A DNA stretch of 64,000 nt from Hyphomonadaceae bacterium UBA7672 (GTDB taxonomy: Bacteria > Pseudomonadota > Alphaproteobacteria > Caulobacterales > Hyphomonadaceae), in the NCBI GenBank assembly GCA_002483135.1, contig DLHI01000015.1:62001-126000 (forward strand). The letters run 5' to 3'. A program made the position numbers and the translations under genes. The notes beneath the pieces were generated by a model. The model was given only the letters and a program-made list of their open reading frames with translations, was not told the origin of the DNA and did not search any database. This document shows positions 9,094 to 16,555 of this stretch, piece after piece (positions within the stretch are counted from its first letter, which is position 1; each line of letters opens with the position of its first letter).

Positions 9094-9389
9094 CGAAGCA
9101 GAGGCGGAACATCCCGGGATCCGTGAACGACCCGCACCACCTGAACCTCGTCACCCTCAATCCGGAAAATCACGAGGTGGGCCTTCGCAACCACCCGATA
9201 GAAACCTTCAGGCAAGTCGTCCCGACGCGCCGCCATCCGACTGATGCCCGTCGCAGCGATGAAGCCGGCCCGGATCGACTTCAGCGCCTTGGCAGCCGTG
9301 GCTGCCCCCAGTTCTTTCCGGTACCACGCCACGATCGCGTGAAGATCACGGTGCGCCTGCGGTGTGACCACGAGCCGCCTGCGTTTCAT
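9090..9389 (-). CDS. parE: RelE/ParE-family toxin
   Basis: 99 aa from ATG 9389. It begins MKRRRLVVTPQAHRDLHAIVAWYRKELG, the typical ParE/RelE start, and ends FRIEGDEVQVVRVVHGSRD, the conserved beta-strand with the active-site arginines. ParE toxins poison gyrase; RelE relatives cleave mRNA, and the sequence alone does not decide. The start codon overlaps the antitoxin stop in a 4-nt ATGA (9386-9389), implying coupled translation with antitoxin made first. The stop overlaps that of the convergent ELM1-like gene by 4 nt. Confidence 0.85.
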   Translation of the reverse strand: MKRRRLVVTPQAHRDLHAIVAWYRKELGAATAAKALKSIRAGFIAATGISRMAARRDDLPEGFYRVVAKAHLVIFRIEGDEVQVVRVVHGSRDVPPLLR

Positions 9390-9640
9390 TTGCGGGAGGC
9401 GGTCTCGCGCTCGATCATGTCGATCATGGCGTCCATCTCCGCCAGCACCGCTTCGCCTTCGAGCCACCCGTCACGATTTGCCTCCACAACCGCTGCCTCA
9501 AGCGACGCGCGAAAAGCCTCGGTCCGCGCCCGGTGCGCCTCCAGCGCCAAAAACGCGAGTTTGTCGACGCTTTCGGCCCGACCAGCCTTCACTTCGGCCT
9601 CGGCCCATTCTTGCAGGTGTTTCGGGAGGGCAATGCTCAT
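9386..9640 (-). CDS. parD: ParD-type antitoxin (ribbon-helix-helix family)
   Basis: 84 aa from ATG 9640. It begins MSIALPKHLQEWAEAEVKAGR, the ribbon-helix-helix DNA-binding N-terminus of ParD/CopG antitoxins, followed by an acidic helical region (EGEAVLAEMDAMIDMIE) that would wrap the toxin. It precedes parE with a 4-nt overlap. Antitoxins of this type repress their own operon; the short palindrome TGATATCA at 9649-9656, just upstream of the start, is a possible operator. No strong Shine-Dalgarno is visible, so translation may be weak or leaderless. Confidence 0.85.
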   Translation of the reverse strand: MSIALPKHLQEWAEAEVKAGRAESVDKLAFLALEAHRARTEAFRASLEAAVVEANRDGWLEGEAVLAEMDAMIDMIERETASRK

Positions 9641-9648
9641 GAGGCAAA

Positions 9649-9656
9649 TGATATCA
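9649..9656. promoter_or_regulatory. Short palindrome upstream of parD, possible autoregulatory site
   Basis: TGATATCA is a perfect 8-bp palindrome 9 nt upstream of the parD start codon, flanked by A-rich sequence. Position suits an operator for the ParD ribbon-helix-helix protein. The site is short and could be chance. Confidence 0.3.
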
Positions 9657-9811
9657 GAAAACCTCAACACCGTCAGCAGGGCCGGCTTTGGACCTTTTCC
9701 TGCATTCCGGCATCCCCAGATACTGGACCGAGATAGTTGAATCGGCGCTCCATGCCCCATTCCGCACGCCGGATTCGCCCTTTAAGGAAGGGCAAAACAC
9801 AGGACTGAACC

Positions 9812-10777
9812 ATGACCACCCGCCATTCGCAGATCATCATTCTCGGCTCCGGCCCGGCCGGATATACGGCGGCGATCTATGCGGCGCGCAGCCTGCGCAA
9901 GCCTTTGCTGATCCAGGGCATCCAGCCGGGCGGGCAGCTGACGATCACCACCGATGTCGAAAACTATCCGGGCTTTGCTGACGTGATCCAAGGGCCGTGG
10001 CTGATGGAGCAGATGCACGCGCAGGCCGTGCACGTCGGTACGGAAATGATATCCGACCACATCGTATCCGCGGACCTGAAGAACCGTCCCTTCACGCTGA
10101 AGGGCGACAGCGGACAGACCTATACCTGCGACGTGCTGGTGATCTGCACGGGCGCGCAGGCGAAATGGCTGGGCCTCGAAAGCGAGACGAAGTTCAAAGG
10201 CTTTGGCGTGTCAGCGTGCGCGACGTGCGATGCGTTCTTCTATCGCGGCAAGGACGTGATCGTCGTCGGCGGCGGCAACACGGCCGTGGAAGAGGCGCTG
10301 CACCTCACGCACTTTGCGTCCAAGGTCACCGTCGTTCACCGCCGCGATCATTTTCGCGCGGAGAAAATCCTGCAGGATCGCCTGTTCAAGAACCCGAAAG
10401 TGAACGTGCTGTGGGACACGGAGCTGGCTGACGTGATCGGTCAGGAAGGTCCGCTCAGCGTCACCAAGGCAAAGCTGCGCAACCTGAAGACCGGCGAAGT
10501 GACCGAACAACCGGTGCACGGCATCTTCATCGCCATCGGCCACGCACCGCAGACGCAACTGTTCGAAGGCCAACTGGAAACGAAACCCGGCGGCTATCTG
10601 AAGACAGCGCCGAACTCCACCGCCACCTCCATCCCCGGCGTGTTCGCGGCGGGCGATGTGGCCGATGATGTGTTCCGTCAGGCCGTGACGGCTGCAGGCC
10701 TTGGTTGCATGGCGGCGCTGGAAGCTGAAAAATACCTGGAAGGGCTGTCGCATCAGGCTAAGGTCGCCGCCGAGTAG
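9812..10777 (+). CDS. trxB: Thioredoxin-disulfide reductase
   Basis: 321 aa, normal length. It moves electrons from NADPH through FAD to thioredoxin. Visible: FAD-binding GSGPAG (residues 12-17), the redox-active CATCD (Cys136 and Cys139), NADPH-binding GGGNTA (153-158) with the HRRDHFRA phosphate-binding arginines, and the second FAD motif GVFAAGDVADDVFRQ. The residue after CATCD is Ala rather than the usual Gly. The stop is 13 nt before the next gene, and a GGAGG lies in that gap, so the three genes to 12076 look like one operon. Confidence 0.97.
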   Translation: MTTRHSQIIILGSGPAGYTAAIYAARSLRKPLLIQGIQPGGQLTITTDVENYPGFADVIQGPWLMEQMHAQAVHVGTEMISDHIVSADLKNRPFTLKGDSGQTYTCDVLVICTGAQAKWLGLESETKFKGFGVSACATCDAFFYRGKDVIVVGGGNTAVEEALHLTHFASKVTVVHRRDHFRAEKILQDRLFKNPKVNVLWDTELADVIGQEGPLSVTKAKLRNLKTGEVTEQPVHGIFIAIGHAPQTQLFEGQLETKPGGYLKTAPNSTATSIPGVFAAGDVADDVFRQAVTAAGLGCMAALEAEKYLEGLSHQAKVAAE

Positions 10778-10790
10778 AGCGGAGGTCCTG

Positions 10791-11444
10791 ATGATCTGGA
10801 GCCGGATGGCGGCGCTTGTCGGCGCGCTCGTCGCGTTTGCGCCCACGCCGGAAGCGATGGCGCAGGGCGACCTGCGCAAATGCGCCAACACCGAATTCGC
10901 CGCGCGCACCGTGCCGCTGGGCGACTATGGCCCTTTCGCCGGAGCCAGCCTGAAGGCCGAGGACTATCACGACGTCAAAGGTCCGCGCTGCCGCGTGATC
11001 ACCTTCTATCGCGTGCCCGCCGCCATCCCTGGCGCCACGACCCCGTCGCAGATACGGCGCGTGATGAAGGACTATGTCGGGAAGTCCGCCACGCCCTTCC
11101 TCGCCGCTCGCTATGTCGACGACAGCCGCGCCGCCAACTATGTCGAACGCTGGACCGATCAGGCCGCATGCCCCGCCCTGATCCCCGCGCTTGAAAAGCT
11201 CGAGCCGATCCTCGCTCCGAAGATCACCGGCGATGGCCCCTATCGCGACCTTGATGTCGCCGGCCCCGAGGGGCCCAATGTCCGCCTCTGGATGGCGGGG
11301 CAAGTCTACCCGCAAGCCAATGCCGACTTCACGTTGAACTACTCGCTTGACGGCGGTCACGGCACGGCGCTCGGCGCGTGGCTCGATGAAACACTCGCTG
11401 CGCTCGACGCCTGCTGGAAAACGGAAGCGCCCTCAATACCATGA
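10791..11444 (+). CDS. Exported protein of unknown function
   Basis: 217 aa from ATG 10791, placed 5 nt after a GGAGG. A signal peptide is visible (MIWSRMAALVGALVAFAPTP, cleavage near AMAQG). The mature part has several cysteines (CANTEF, CRVITF, CPALIP, and one near the C-terminus in DACWK), consistent with disulfides in the periplasm. I do not recognise a domain. It sits between trxB and an M23 peptidase and overlaps the latter by 4 nt (ATGA, 11441-11444), so its product is probably made together with the peptidase; any redox link to trxB is conjecture. Confidence 0.75.
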   Translation: MIWSRMAALVGALVAFAPTPEAMAQGDLRKCANTEFAARTVPLGDYGPFAGASLKAEDYHDVKGPRCRVITFYRVPAAIPGATTPSQIRRVMKDYVGKSATPFLAARYVDDSRAANYVERWTDQAACPALIPALEKLEPILAPKITGDGPYRDLDVAGPEGPNVRLWMAGQVYPQANADFTLNYSLDGGHGTALGAWLDETLAALDACWKTEAPSIP

Positions 11445-12076
11445 GCAAAGCCGCCGCCTATGCCGCGTGGATCGCGAAGCTGAAGCCCACTGGCATCGAA
11501 GTCGTTCCCGGGCTTGCGACCGCACAGCCCGGCAGACTTGACGCACCCGATGTCAGGCCGGGCGAGCCGTTGCGCGCAGGCGGCTATGGCGAGGATCGCG
11601 GAATGTACACGCAGGCGCTCTTCGCGCCCGATGGCGAAGAACCCCGAACGGTTCATCTCGGCCTCGACGTCTTTGCGCCCGCAGGGACAGATGTGATCAC
11701 GCCGCTCAGCGGTCGCGTTCACTCCTCACGCATCAACGACCAGGCGGGCGATTATGGCCCGACCATCATCCTCGAACACACGCCGGTTCCGGGCCTCACC
11801 TTCCACACGCTGTATGGCCATCTCGATCGCGACAGCCTGAAAGGGCTCAAGCCCGGCACGGCCTTCATGGCGGGCGAGAAGATCGCTGAGCTGGGAACCA
11901 AACGCGAGAATGGCGGATGGGCGCCGCACCTGCACTTCCAGGTGATCCTCGATATCGGCAACGCCAAGGGCGATTATCCCGGCGTGTGCAGGCGCAGCGA
12001 GAAAGACCACTGGCTGGCGATCTGCCCCGACCCTGCTCCGCTCGCTGGGGTCAAGGCTGGCGCCGCCCGAGGCTGA
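11441..12076 (+). CDS. M23-family peptidoglycan metallopeptidase (LytM/peptidase M23 domain)
   Basis: 211 aa without an obvious signal peptide. The Zn-binding motifs of M23 endopeptidases are complete: HLGLD (the H-x(3)-D pair) in the first strand, LYGH in the middle, and HLHF near residue 168. Family members cut peptidoglycan cross-bridges, but this one is shorter than the exported LytM type and lacks a coiled-coil, and homologues without a leader are often filed as M23 peptidoglycan hydrolases. The start overlaps the upstream gene by 4 nt. An alternative cytoplasmic substrate cannot be excluded. Confidence 0.82.
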   Translation: MSKAAAYAAWIAKLKPTGIEVVPGLATAQPGRLDAPDVRPGEPLRAGGYGEDRGMYTQALFAPDGEEPRTVHLGLDVFAPAGTDVITPLSGRVHSSRINDQAGDYGPTIILEHTPVPGLTFHTLYGHLDRDSLKGLKPGTAFMAGEKIAELGTKRENGGWAPHLHFQVILDIGNAKGDYPGVCRRSEKDHWLAICPDPAPLAGVKAGAARG

Positions 12077-12123
12077 GGTCTAAGCTTTGTCTCACACGGC
12101 GGCAGACCGTAGGGGAGGAAGTC

Positions 12124-12666
12124 ATGATCCGCACACTGGCGGCCCTCGCGGCCGCGGCCCTGCTTTGCAGCACAGCAGCCGCACAGACGCCCACGCCAGC
12201 AAGCCAGACAACGCCAGCCTTGATACCGGAGGAAGCGGCCTCGCTAGGCTGGATGCTGGGCACGCGCGTGCATACCAACGCCGATGGCAGCCAGACGTTC
12301 GAAGCCTTTCTCGGTCCCGTGAACGGCGTTGTAACCGGGACGGCGCTGACCGTGATGGGAGCTGACCACGCCTTCACCGAATACCATCGCATCGGCCCGA
12401 ATGCGGATGGCGTTTATGGCCTCGATGTCGCCAATACACGCTCGGGCATGAAGTGGAGCTTCACGCCGCTGGAAAGCATCGAGCCGGGCAAGATCACGTT
12501 CCGCAGCGCCGATGGAAAGTTGATGATCAGCTACGCTTCGGACGGCGCGGGCGGTATCAACGCGCGAGTAGATCGCATCGGCGCGGACAAGAAGACAACG
12601 ACGACGACCTGGGCGTTCAAGCCGATTGCTCAGTCCGTGATGGAGCCGGCGGAGCCGACTCACTGA
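12124..12666 (+). CDS. Exported protein, DUF6265-like
   Basis: 180 aa from ATG 12124, preceded by a strong GGGAGGAAG. A signal peptide runs to about residue 21 (AAAQ). The mature domain starts SLGWMLGTRVHTNADGSQTFEAFLGPVNGVVTGTALTVMG, i.e. the W-M-x-G-x(n)-E..W/F-type pattern of DUF6265-like and calycin-like barrel proteins, and ends with beta-rich sequence. No catalytic residue is evident. The role is unknown; the barrel fold suggests binding of a small hydrophobic ligand. It ends 18 nt before the convergent dps gene. Confidence 0.7.
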   Translation: MIRTLAALAAAALLCSTAAAQTPTPASQTTPALIPEEAASLGWMLGTRVHTNADGSQTFEAFLGPVNGVVTGTALTVMGADHAFTEYHRIGPNADGVYGLDVANTRSGMKWSFTPLESIEPGKITFRSADGKLMISYASDGAGGINARVDRIGADKKTTTTTWAFKPIAQSVMEPAEPTH

Positions 12667-12684
12667 CCGCCTACTTCGCTGCGC

Positions 12685-13152
12685 CTACTTCGCCGCCATC
12701 GAGCGCAGCATCCAGGCGGTCTTCTCGGCTACCGCGACGCGCTGCGTCATCAGGTCGGCGGTCGCCTGGTCGCCGGCCTCCTCAGCAGCCTTCAGGGCGC
12801 CGCGCGCCGAGCGGGCCAGAAGTTCGTTGCCGCTGACCAGATTGGCGAGCATTGCTTCGGCATTGGGCACGCCCTTGTCGCCAGGCACTTTAGACTTGGC
12901 GCCGATCTCGGCGCCGAAAGGGGCGTATTCACCCAGCGAGCGAATGCGCTCGGCGATCAAGTCCAGCGACAGCCAGAGGTCGTTGTACTGTGTCTCGAAC
13001 ATGAGATGCAGCGTATTGAACATCGGGCCTTCGACGTTCCAGTGATAGCCGTGCGTCTTGCCATAAAGGCCGTAGGTGTCAGCCAGCACCTGCTCCAGCG
13101 CTGCGACGATCTTCTTGCGGGCCTTGGTTTCAATGCCGATGTCGATAGCCAT
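12685..13152 (-). CDS. dps: Dps-family ferritin-like DNA-protection protein
   Basis: 155 aa from ATG 13152. The inter-subunit ferroxidase ligands are in place: HGYHWNVEGPMFNTLH (His37, His49) followed by DLIAERI (Asp64, Glu68). Dps forms a dodecamer that oxidises iron with hydrogen peroxide, stores it and protects DNA. The N-terminus is short with some lysines. A 7-4-7 inverted repeat at 13207-13224 lies 54 nt upstream of the start and may be a regulatory site. It lies downstream of purQ on the same strand but about 100 nt away. Confidence 0.95.
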   Translation of the reverse strand: MAIDIGIETKARKKIVAALEQVLADTYGLYGKTHGYHWNVEGPMFNTLHLMFETQYNDLWLSLDLIAERIRSLGEYAPFGAEIGAKSKVPGDKGVPNAEAMLANLVSGNELLARSARGALKAAEEAGDQATADLMTQRVAVAEKTAWMLRSMAAK

Positions 13153-13206
13153 GTGACGTCTCCGGGCTGTGCTTGGAGTAGATAAGTACGGCCTAAACGG
13201 TGGCAA

Positions 13207-13224
13207 GCCATACGTAGGTATGGC
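13207..13224. promoter_or_regulatory. Inverted repeat between purQ and dps (operator or terminator)
   Basis: GCCATAC-GTAG-GTATGGC is a perfect 7-4-7 dyad in the 101-nt gap between purQ and dps. It could terminate the purQ transcript, although no U-tract follows, or be an operator for stress control of dps. The sequence alone does not decide. Confidence 0.4.
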
Positions 13225-13253
13225 GCGCGCGGATGTCGCGGGGTGCAGCGCGA

Positions 13254-13916
13254 TCAGGCTGCGGCAAGCACGCTTTCGAAGAGCTTCACGCCGTCATTGC
13301 CGCCTTCCTGGCCCGCCATCGCGCGCTCGGGGTGGGGCATCATGCCCAGCACGCGACCATTCTCGGAGAGGATGCCGGCAATGTCGCGCGCCGAACCGTT
13401 GGGGTTGCCGACATAGCGGAAGGCAACGCGGCCCTCGCCTTCCAGCCGGTCCAGCGTGGCGGTGTCGGCGAAATAGTTGCCGTCATGATGGGCGATTGGG
13501 AAGACGACCTCGCGCTGGTCCTTGTAGGCGGCGGTGTAGGCCGACGAGTTGGTAGCGATCGCCAGCGATTGCGGCCGGCAGCAGAAATTCAGCGAGGCGT
13601 TGCGCAGCAGGGCGCCGGGCAGCAGGCCCATCTCGGTCGCCACCTGGAAGCCGTTGCAGATGGCGAGAACATAGCCGCCGCGCGCCGCATGGGCCCGCAC
13701 CGCATCGCCGATGGGGGACGCCGCCGCCATCGCGCCCGAACGGAGATAGTCGCCATAGGAGAACCCGCCCGGCAGCACGATGAGATCGAGCCCATCCGGC
13801 AGCTTCGCGTCCTTGTGCCAGACCATCGCCGGATCGCGGCCCGTGACCTGTTTCAGCGCCGTCTGCGCGTCACGGTCGCAGTTGGAGCCGGGGAAGACGA
13901 TGACGGCGGATTTCAT
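13254..13916 (-). CDS. purQ: Phosphoribosylformylglycinamidine synthase, glutaminase subunit PurQ
   Basis: 220 aa. It releases ammonia from glutamine for the fourth step of purine synthesis, working with PurS and PurL. The class I glutamine amidotransferase triad is visible: the nucleophile Cys87 in AICNGFQ and the His/Glu pair in MMPHPERA. The start region (SAVIVFPGSNCDRD) is typical. PurS lies 1.4 kb away on the same strand, separated by opposite-strand lipoprotein genes; purL is not in the window. The usual purS-purQ adjacency is therefore broken here. Confidence 0.96.
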   Translation of the reverse strand: MKSAVIVFPGSNCDRDAQTALKQVTGRDPAMVWHKDAKLPDGLDLIVLPGGFSYGDYLRSGAMAAASPIGDAVRAHAARGGYVLAICNGFQVATEMGLLPGALLRNASLNFCCRPQSLAIATNSSAYTAAYKDQREVVFPIAHHDGNYFADTATLDRLEGEGRVAFRYVGNPNGSARDIAGILSENGRVLGMMPHPERAMAGQEGGNDGVKLFESVLAAA

Positions 13917-14055
13917 GGCTTGGCCCTTGGCGGTACGGCTTTCGGCGGGCCTCTAGCAGGTTTCGCCACGAGTCGCGAGGGCGCCCCGGGGCGTTGCGTT
14001 GACCCTGCCGACTCGCGGGCATAGCCTTCGGCAGCCAACCAAAAAGGGGATCGCC

Positions 14056-14331
14056 ATGCGTCTCGCGCTTTCCGCAATTGTTCCCGTGCTCGCGCTCGCC
14101 GCGGCCGGCTGCGCCAACATCACGACCTACGAGACCGGGCTAAACGTCTGCTCCAGCGGCAACGGCACCGTAAAATCCGCCACGGTGGTAAAATCCAGCG
14201 GAGACCCCGCCGCGGATAAGTACGCCGTGGAACAAGTCGGGATGAAAGCCGTCTACGAGCCCAGCGAGCAACTCGTCTGCCGCCCCATGACCGTCGAACA
14301 CCGCGTCGCTGGCTCGCACGAGAAGAGCTGA
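14056..14331 (+). CDS. Small lipoprotein with a TonB C-terminal-like segment
   Basis: 91 aa from ATG 14056, preceded by AAAAGGGGATCGCC. The N-terminus is a lipoprotein signal with lipobox LAAAGC, so the mature protein would be anchored by Cys19. The remainder carries VKSATVVKSSGDPAADKYAVEQV, which resembles the strand-helix of TonB C-terminal/energy-transducer domains (variants of V..SSG...D.AA), with two further cysteines (VCSSG and VCRPM) that could pair. This likeness is weak and the function unknown. The gene is divergent from purQ. Confidence 0.65.
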   Translation: MRLALSAIVPVLALAAAGCANITTYETGLNVCSSGNGTVKSATVVKSSGDPAADKYAVEQVGMKAVYEPSEQLVCRPMTVEHRVAGSHEKS

Positions 14332-14333
14332 CG

Positions 14334-14675
14334 TTACTTGTAGAAAATTACCCCTGCTCCCGCTGCGATCAGGGTGAAGCCTACGGCGTGTTTCCACGTC
14401 AGCGGTTCGCCGAGCACCCAGACGGAAAACCCGGCGAAGACGACCAGTGTGATCACTTCCTGCATCGTCTTCAGTTCTGCGGCCGAATAAACCGAATGGC
14501 CGATGCGGTTGGCGGGCACGGCGAGGCAGTATTCGATCAGCGCGATGCCCCAACTGGCAAGGATGACCCAGTGGAGTGGTGACTCCTTGAACTTCAGGTG
14601 GCCATACCAGGCCGTCGTCATGAAGACGTTGGAGCCGACTAGCAGCGCGATGGGCGCCCAGTGTGCGAATGTCAT
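14334..14675 (-). CDS. DMT-like membrane protein, DUF486 family
   Basis: 113 aa with four predicted transmembrane helices. The sequence matches the DUF486 family: the N-terminal ALLVGSNVFMTTAWYGHLK, the central ASWGIALIEYCLAVPANRIG, and a last helix after TWKHAVGF. These are small relatives of the drug/metabolite transporter superfamily with no established substrate. The stop lies 2 nt from the stop of the convergent lipoprotein gene. It is located between purS and purQ on their strand but there is no sign it belongs to purine synthesis. Confidence 0.85.
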   Translation of the reverse strand: MTFAHWAPIALLVGSNVFMTTAWYGHLKFKESPLHWVILASWGIALIEYCLAVPANRIGHSVYSAAELKTMQEVITLVVFAGFSVWVLGEPLTWKHAVGFTLIAAGAGVIFYK

Positions 14676-14782
14676 GGCGTTCCCATAAGGTTTGGCTCAC
14701 CTGGATCGGCGCGACCTCCCGATTTTCGCCTGATTCCACCGGCAGTGAGATGCGCTATGATCCGCGAAAGGTAGAGGGCTAG

Positions 14783-15052
14783 ATGAACAGGTTTGCAATT
14801 CTCGGCGTGGCGCTGGCGGCGGGTCTTGTCGGTTGCAACACGGTTTCCGGCCTCGGGAATGATCTGCAGATCCTCGGCGGAGCGGTGTCCAGCGCCGCTG
14901 CTGACGTCCAGTCGGGCCAGGGGGGCGGAGCGGACGCGGGACAGGCCCAGGCCGCCGCCTGTGCGCCGGACGCCCACGGGCGCGTGCAATCGGCCGATTG
15001 CGGCCCGCCGCCGCTCAACGCGCCGCCGACTGCGCCCACCGAACCGAAATAA
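14783..15052 (+). CDS. Entericidin-like small lipoprotein with Pro/Ala-rich tail
   Basis: 89 aa. The signal ends in a lipobox (GLVGC), followed by NTVSGLGNDLQILGGAVSSAA, the amphipathic core of entericidin-type lipoproteins, and then an unusual extension of about 45 residues rich in Gly, Ala and Pro with two cysteines. Normal entericidins are about 45 residues, so this is an extended member. A second, standard-length copy follows at 15150. Entericidins are envelope lipoproteins linked to stress or bacteriolysis; the role here is unknown. Confidence 0.7.
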   Translation: MNRFAILGVALAAGLVGCNTVSGLGNDLQILGGAVSSAAADVQSGQGGGADAGQAQAAACAPDAHGRVQSADCGPPPLNAPPTAPTEPK

Positions 15053-15149
15053 GCTTCACAACGCACGCCTTGCCCAACCCTGCGCCGCCCGGATAGTCTG
15101 CGGCCAGGGGATCAGCTTCCTCAACCGACAATTTTAAGGGGACGAGACC

Positions 15150-15284
15150 ATGCGCAAATTTCTGCTCGCCGTCATGATCGCCGCGCCGCTGCTGGCCGCC
15201 GCCTGCAACACCATCGCAGGCATCGGCGAAGACGTGCAGGCTGCCGGCAAGGCCGTATCGGACACGGCTGACGATACGAAGTAG
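15150..15284 (+). CDS. Entericidin A/B-family lipoprotein
   Basis: 44 aa, read directly from the sequence: ATG at 15150 and TAG at 15282. It starts MRKFLLAVMIAAPLLAAAC, a lipoprotein signal with lipobox LAAAC, and continues NTIAGIGEDVQAAGKAVSDT, the entericidin signature. AAGGGGACGAGACC precedes the ATG. Members are membrane-anchored stress lipoproteins. It follows an extended relative (14783-15052) by about 100 nt and may be a tandem duplicate of it. Confidence 0.85.
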   Translation: MRKFLLAVMIAAPLLAAACNTIAGIGEDVQAAGKAVSDTADDTK

Positions 15285-15300
15285 GCGCAGCCGAACCCGT

Positions 15301-15543
15301 TCAGCCGATTTCGATCGCGTAGCGCTCGACGACTGTGTTGGCGAGCAGCTTCTCGCACATGTCCTTCACGCGCTTCTCGGCATCGGCTTTCGACAGCCCG
15401 TCGGCGAGATCGATCTCGATTGTCTTGCCGACGCGCACGCCTTCAACCTCGCCAAAACCGAGGCGGCCCAGCGCATCGCCCACGGCCTTGCCTTGCGGAT
15501 CGAGCACGCCAGCCTTCAGCGAGACGTGGACTTTCGCTTTCAT
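15301..15543 (-). CDS. purS: Phosphoribosylformylglycinamidine synthase subunit PurS
   Basis: 80 aa, the usual length. PurS is the small structural subunit of the three-part FGAM synthase, bridging PurL and PurQ. The sequence KAKVHVSLKAGVLDPQGKAVGDALGRLGF followed by GVRVGKTIEIDL is diagnostic. It is 67 nt downstream of purC on the same strand, with two hairpin-forming repeat units in the gap (15554-15612). The stop lies 16 nt from the convergent entericidin gene. Confidence 0.96.
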   Translation of the reverse strand: MKAKVHVSLKAGVLDPQGKAVGDALGRLGFGEVEGVRVGKTIEIDLADGLSKADAEKRVKDMCEKLLANTVVERYAIEIG

Positions 15544-15553
15544 CGTGATCGCC

Positions 15554-15620
15554 TATTTGCCGTTACCGCCCGCGCAGCGGGCTACTTGCCGTTGCCAACC
15601 CGCGAAGCGGGTTACTTGCC
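15554..15620. repeat. Tandem hairpin repeat between purC and purS
   Basis: Two imperfect units of about 29-30 nt, both beginning TA(T/C)TTGCCGTT(A/G)CC and ending in a small hairpin (CCCGC.GC.GCGGG and AACCCGC-GAA-GCGGGTT), are followed by a third TACTTGCC that is the end of purC itself (GGCAAG then stop on the minus strand). So the tail of purC looks as though it was duplicated twice into the spacer, keeping the in-frame stop-like TAG/TAA each time. It may act as a processing or pausing element between the two pur cistrons. Confidence 0.65.
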
Positions 15621-16373
15621 ACTGAAGGACAGGATCTCGGCCCCGCCCGCTTCCTTGATGATTCCGAGGCGCCGCGCAACCTCGGCGTAGGCCTCGGTAA
15701 CGCCGCCCATGTCACGCCGGAAGCGGTCCTTGTCCAGCTTCTCGCCGGTCGTCATGTCCCACAAGCGGCATGAGTCGGGGCTGATCTCGTCGGCCAGGAC
15801 GGTGCGCACCATCTCGCCCTCGAACAGGCGCCCGAACTCGACCTTGAAGTCCACCAGCTTGATCTGCGCGCCAGCGAAAAGCCCCGTCAGGAAATCGTTG
15901 ATTCGCAGCGTCATCGCCAGGATGTCGTCGATCTCCTGGTGCGTCGCCCAGTTGAACGCGGTGATGTGTTCCTCGGTGACCATCGGATCGCCTAGCTCGT
16001 CCTTCTTGTAGCAGAACTCGATGATCGAGCGCGGCAGGGGCGTGCCCTCTTCAATGCCGAGCCGCTTGGACAGCGAGCCGGCCGCCACGTTGCGGCAGAT
16101 CACTTCGAGCGGGATGATCTCGACTTCGCGGATCAGTTGTTCGCGCATGTTGAGCCGCTTCAGGAAGTGCGTCGGCAGGCCAATATTGTTCAGCTGAAGC
16201 ATCACGAATTCGGAGATGCGATTGTTCAGCACGCCCTTGCCGTCCAGCACGGCGCGCTTCTCGTTGTTGAACGCGGTCGCATCGTCCTTGAAGTACTGGA
16301 TCAGGGTGCCCGGTTCGGGCCCCTCATACAGGATCTTCGCCTTGCCTTCGTAGATCTTCCGGCGCTTGGCCAT
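15612..16373 (-). CDS. purC: Phosphoribosylaminoimidazole-succinocarboxamide synthase
   Basis: 253 aa, normal length. It ligates CAIR with aspartate, using ATP, in step eight of purine synthesis. Visible: KIYEGKAKILYEG at the start, the SAICAR-synthase signature LVDFKVEFG, and the nucleotide-binding LADEISPDSCRLWD. ATG 16373 follows AGGAGACGCGATT. The gene is divergent from the ATPase zeta-subunit gene. The next downstream gene on its strand is purS. Confidence 0.97.
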   Translation of the reverse strand: MAKRRKIYEGKAKILYEGPEPGTLIQYFKDDATAFNNEKRAVLDGKGVLNNRISEFVMLQLNNIGLPTHFLKRLNMREQLIREVEIIPLEVICRNVAAGSLSKRLGIEEGTPLPRSIIEFCYKKDELGDPMVTEEHITAFNWATHQEIDDILAMTLRINDFLTGLFAGAQIKLVDFKVEFGRLFEGEMVRTVLADEISPDSCRLWDMTTGEKLDKDRFRRDMGGVTEAYAEVARRLGIIKEAGGAEILSFSGK

Positions 16374-16555
16374 AATCGCGTCTCCTGGGCCGGAAAACGG
16401 ATGGTCCCGTGTCCGACTCGTGTAGGAAGGGGCCTATTAGCCCATCCTGGACGGGACGTCGCGTATGCCGTCGTCGCGGGGGTGTTTTCCGCCCTTCCCA
16501 GAGGCTATATCGACGTGAGATGCACGGGGCGCAAGCGACCCAAGGGAGACGAAGT

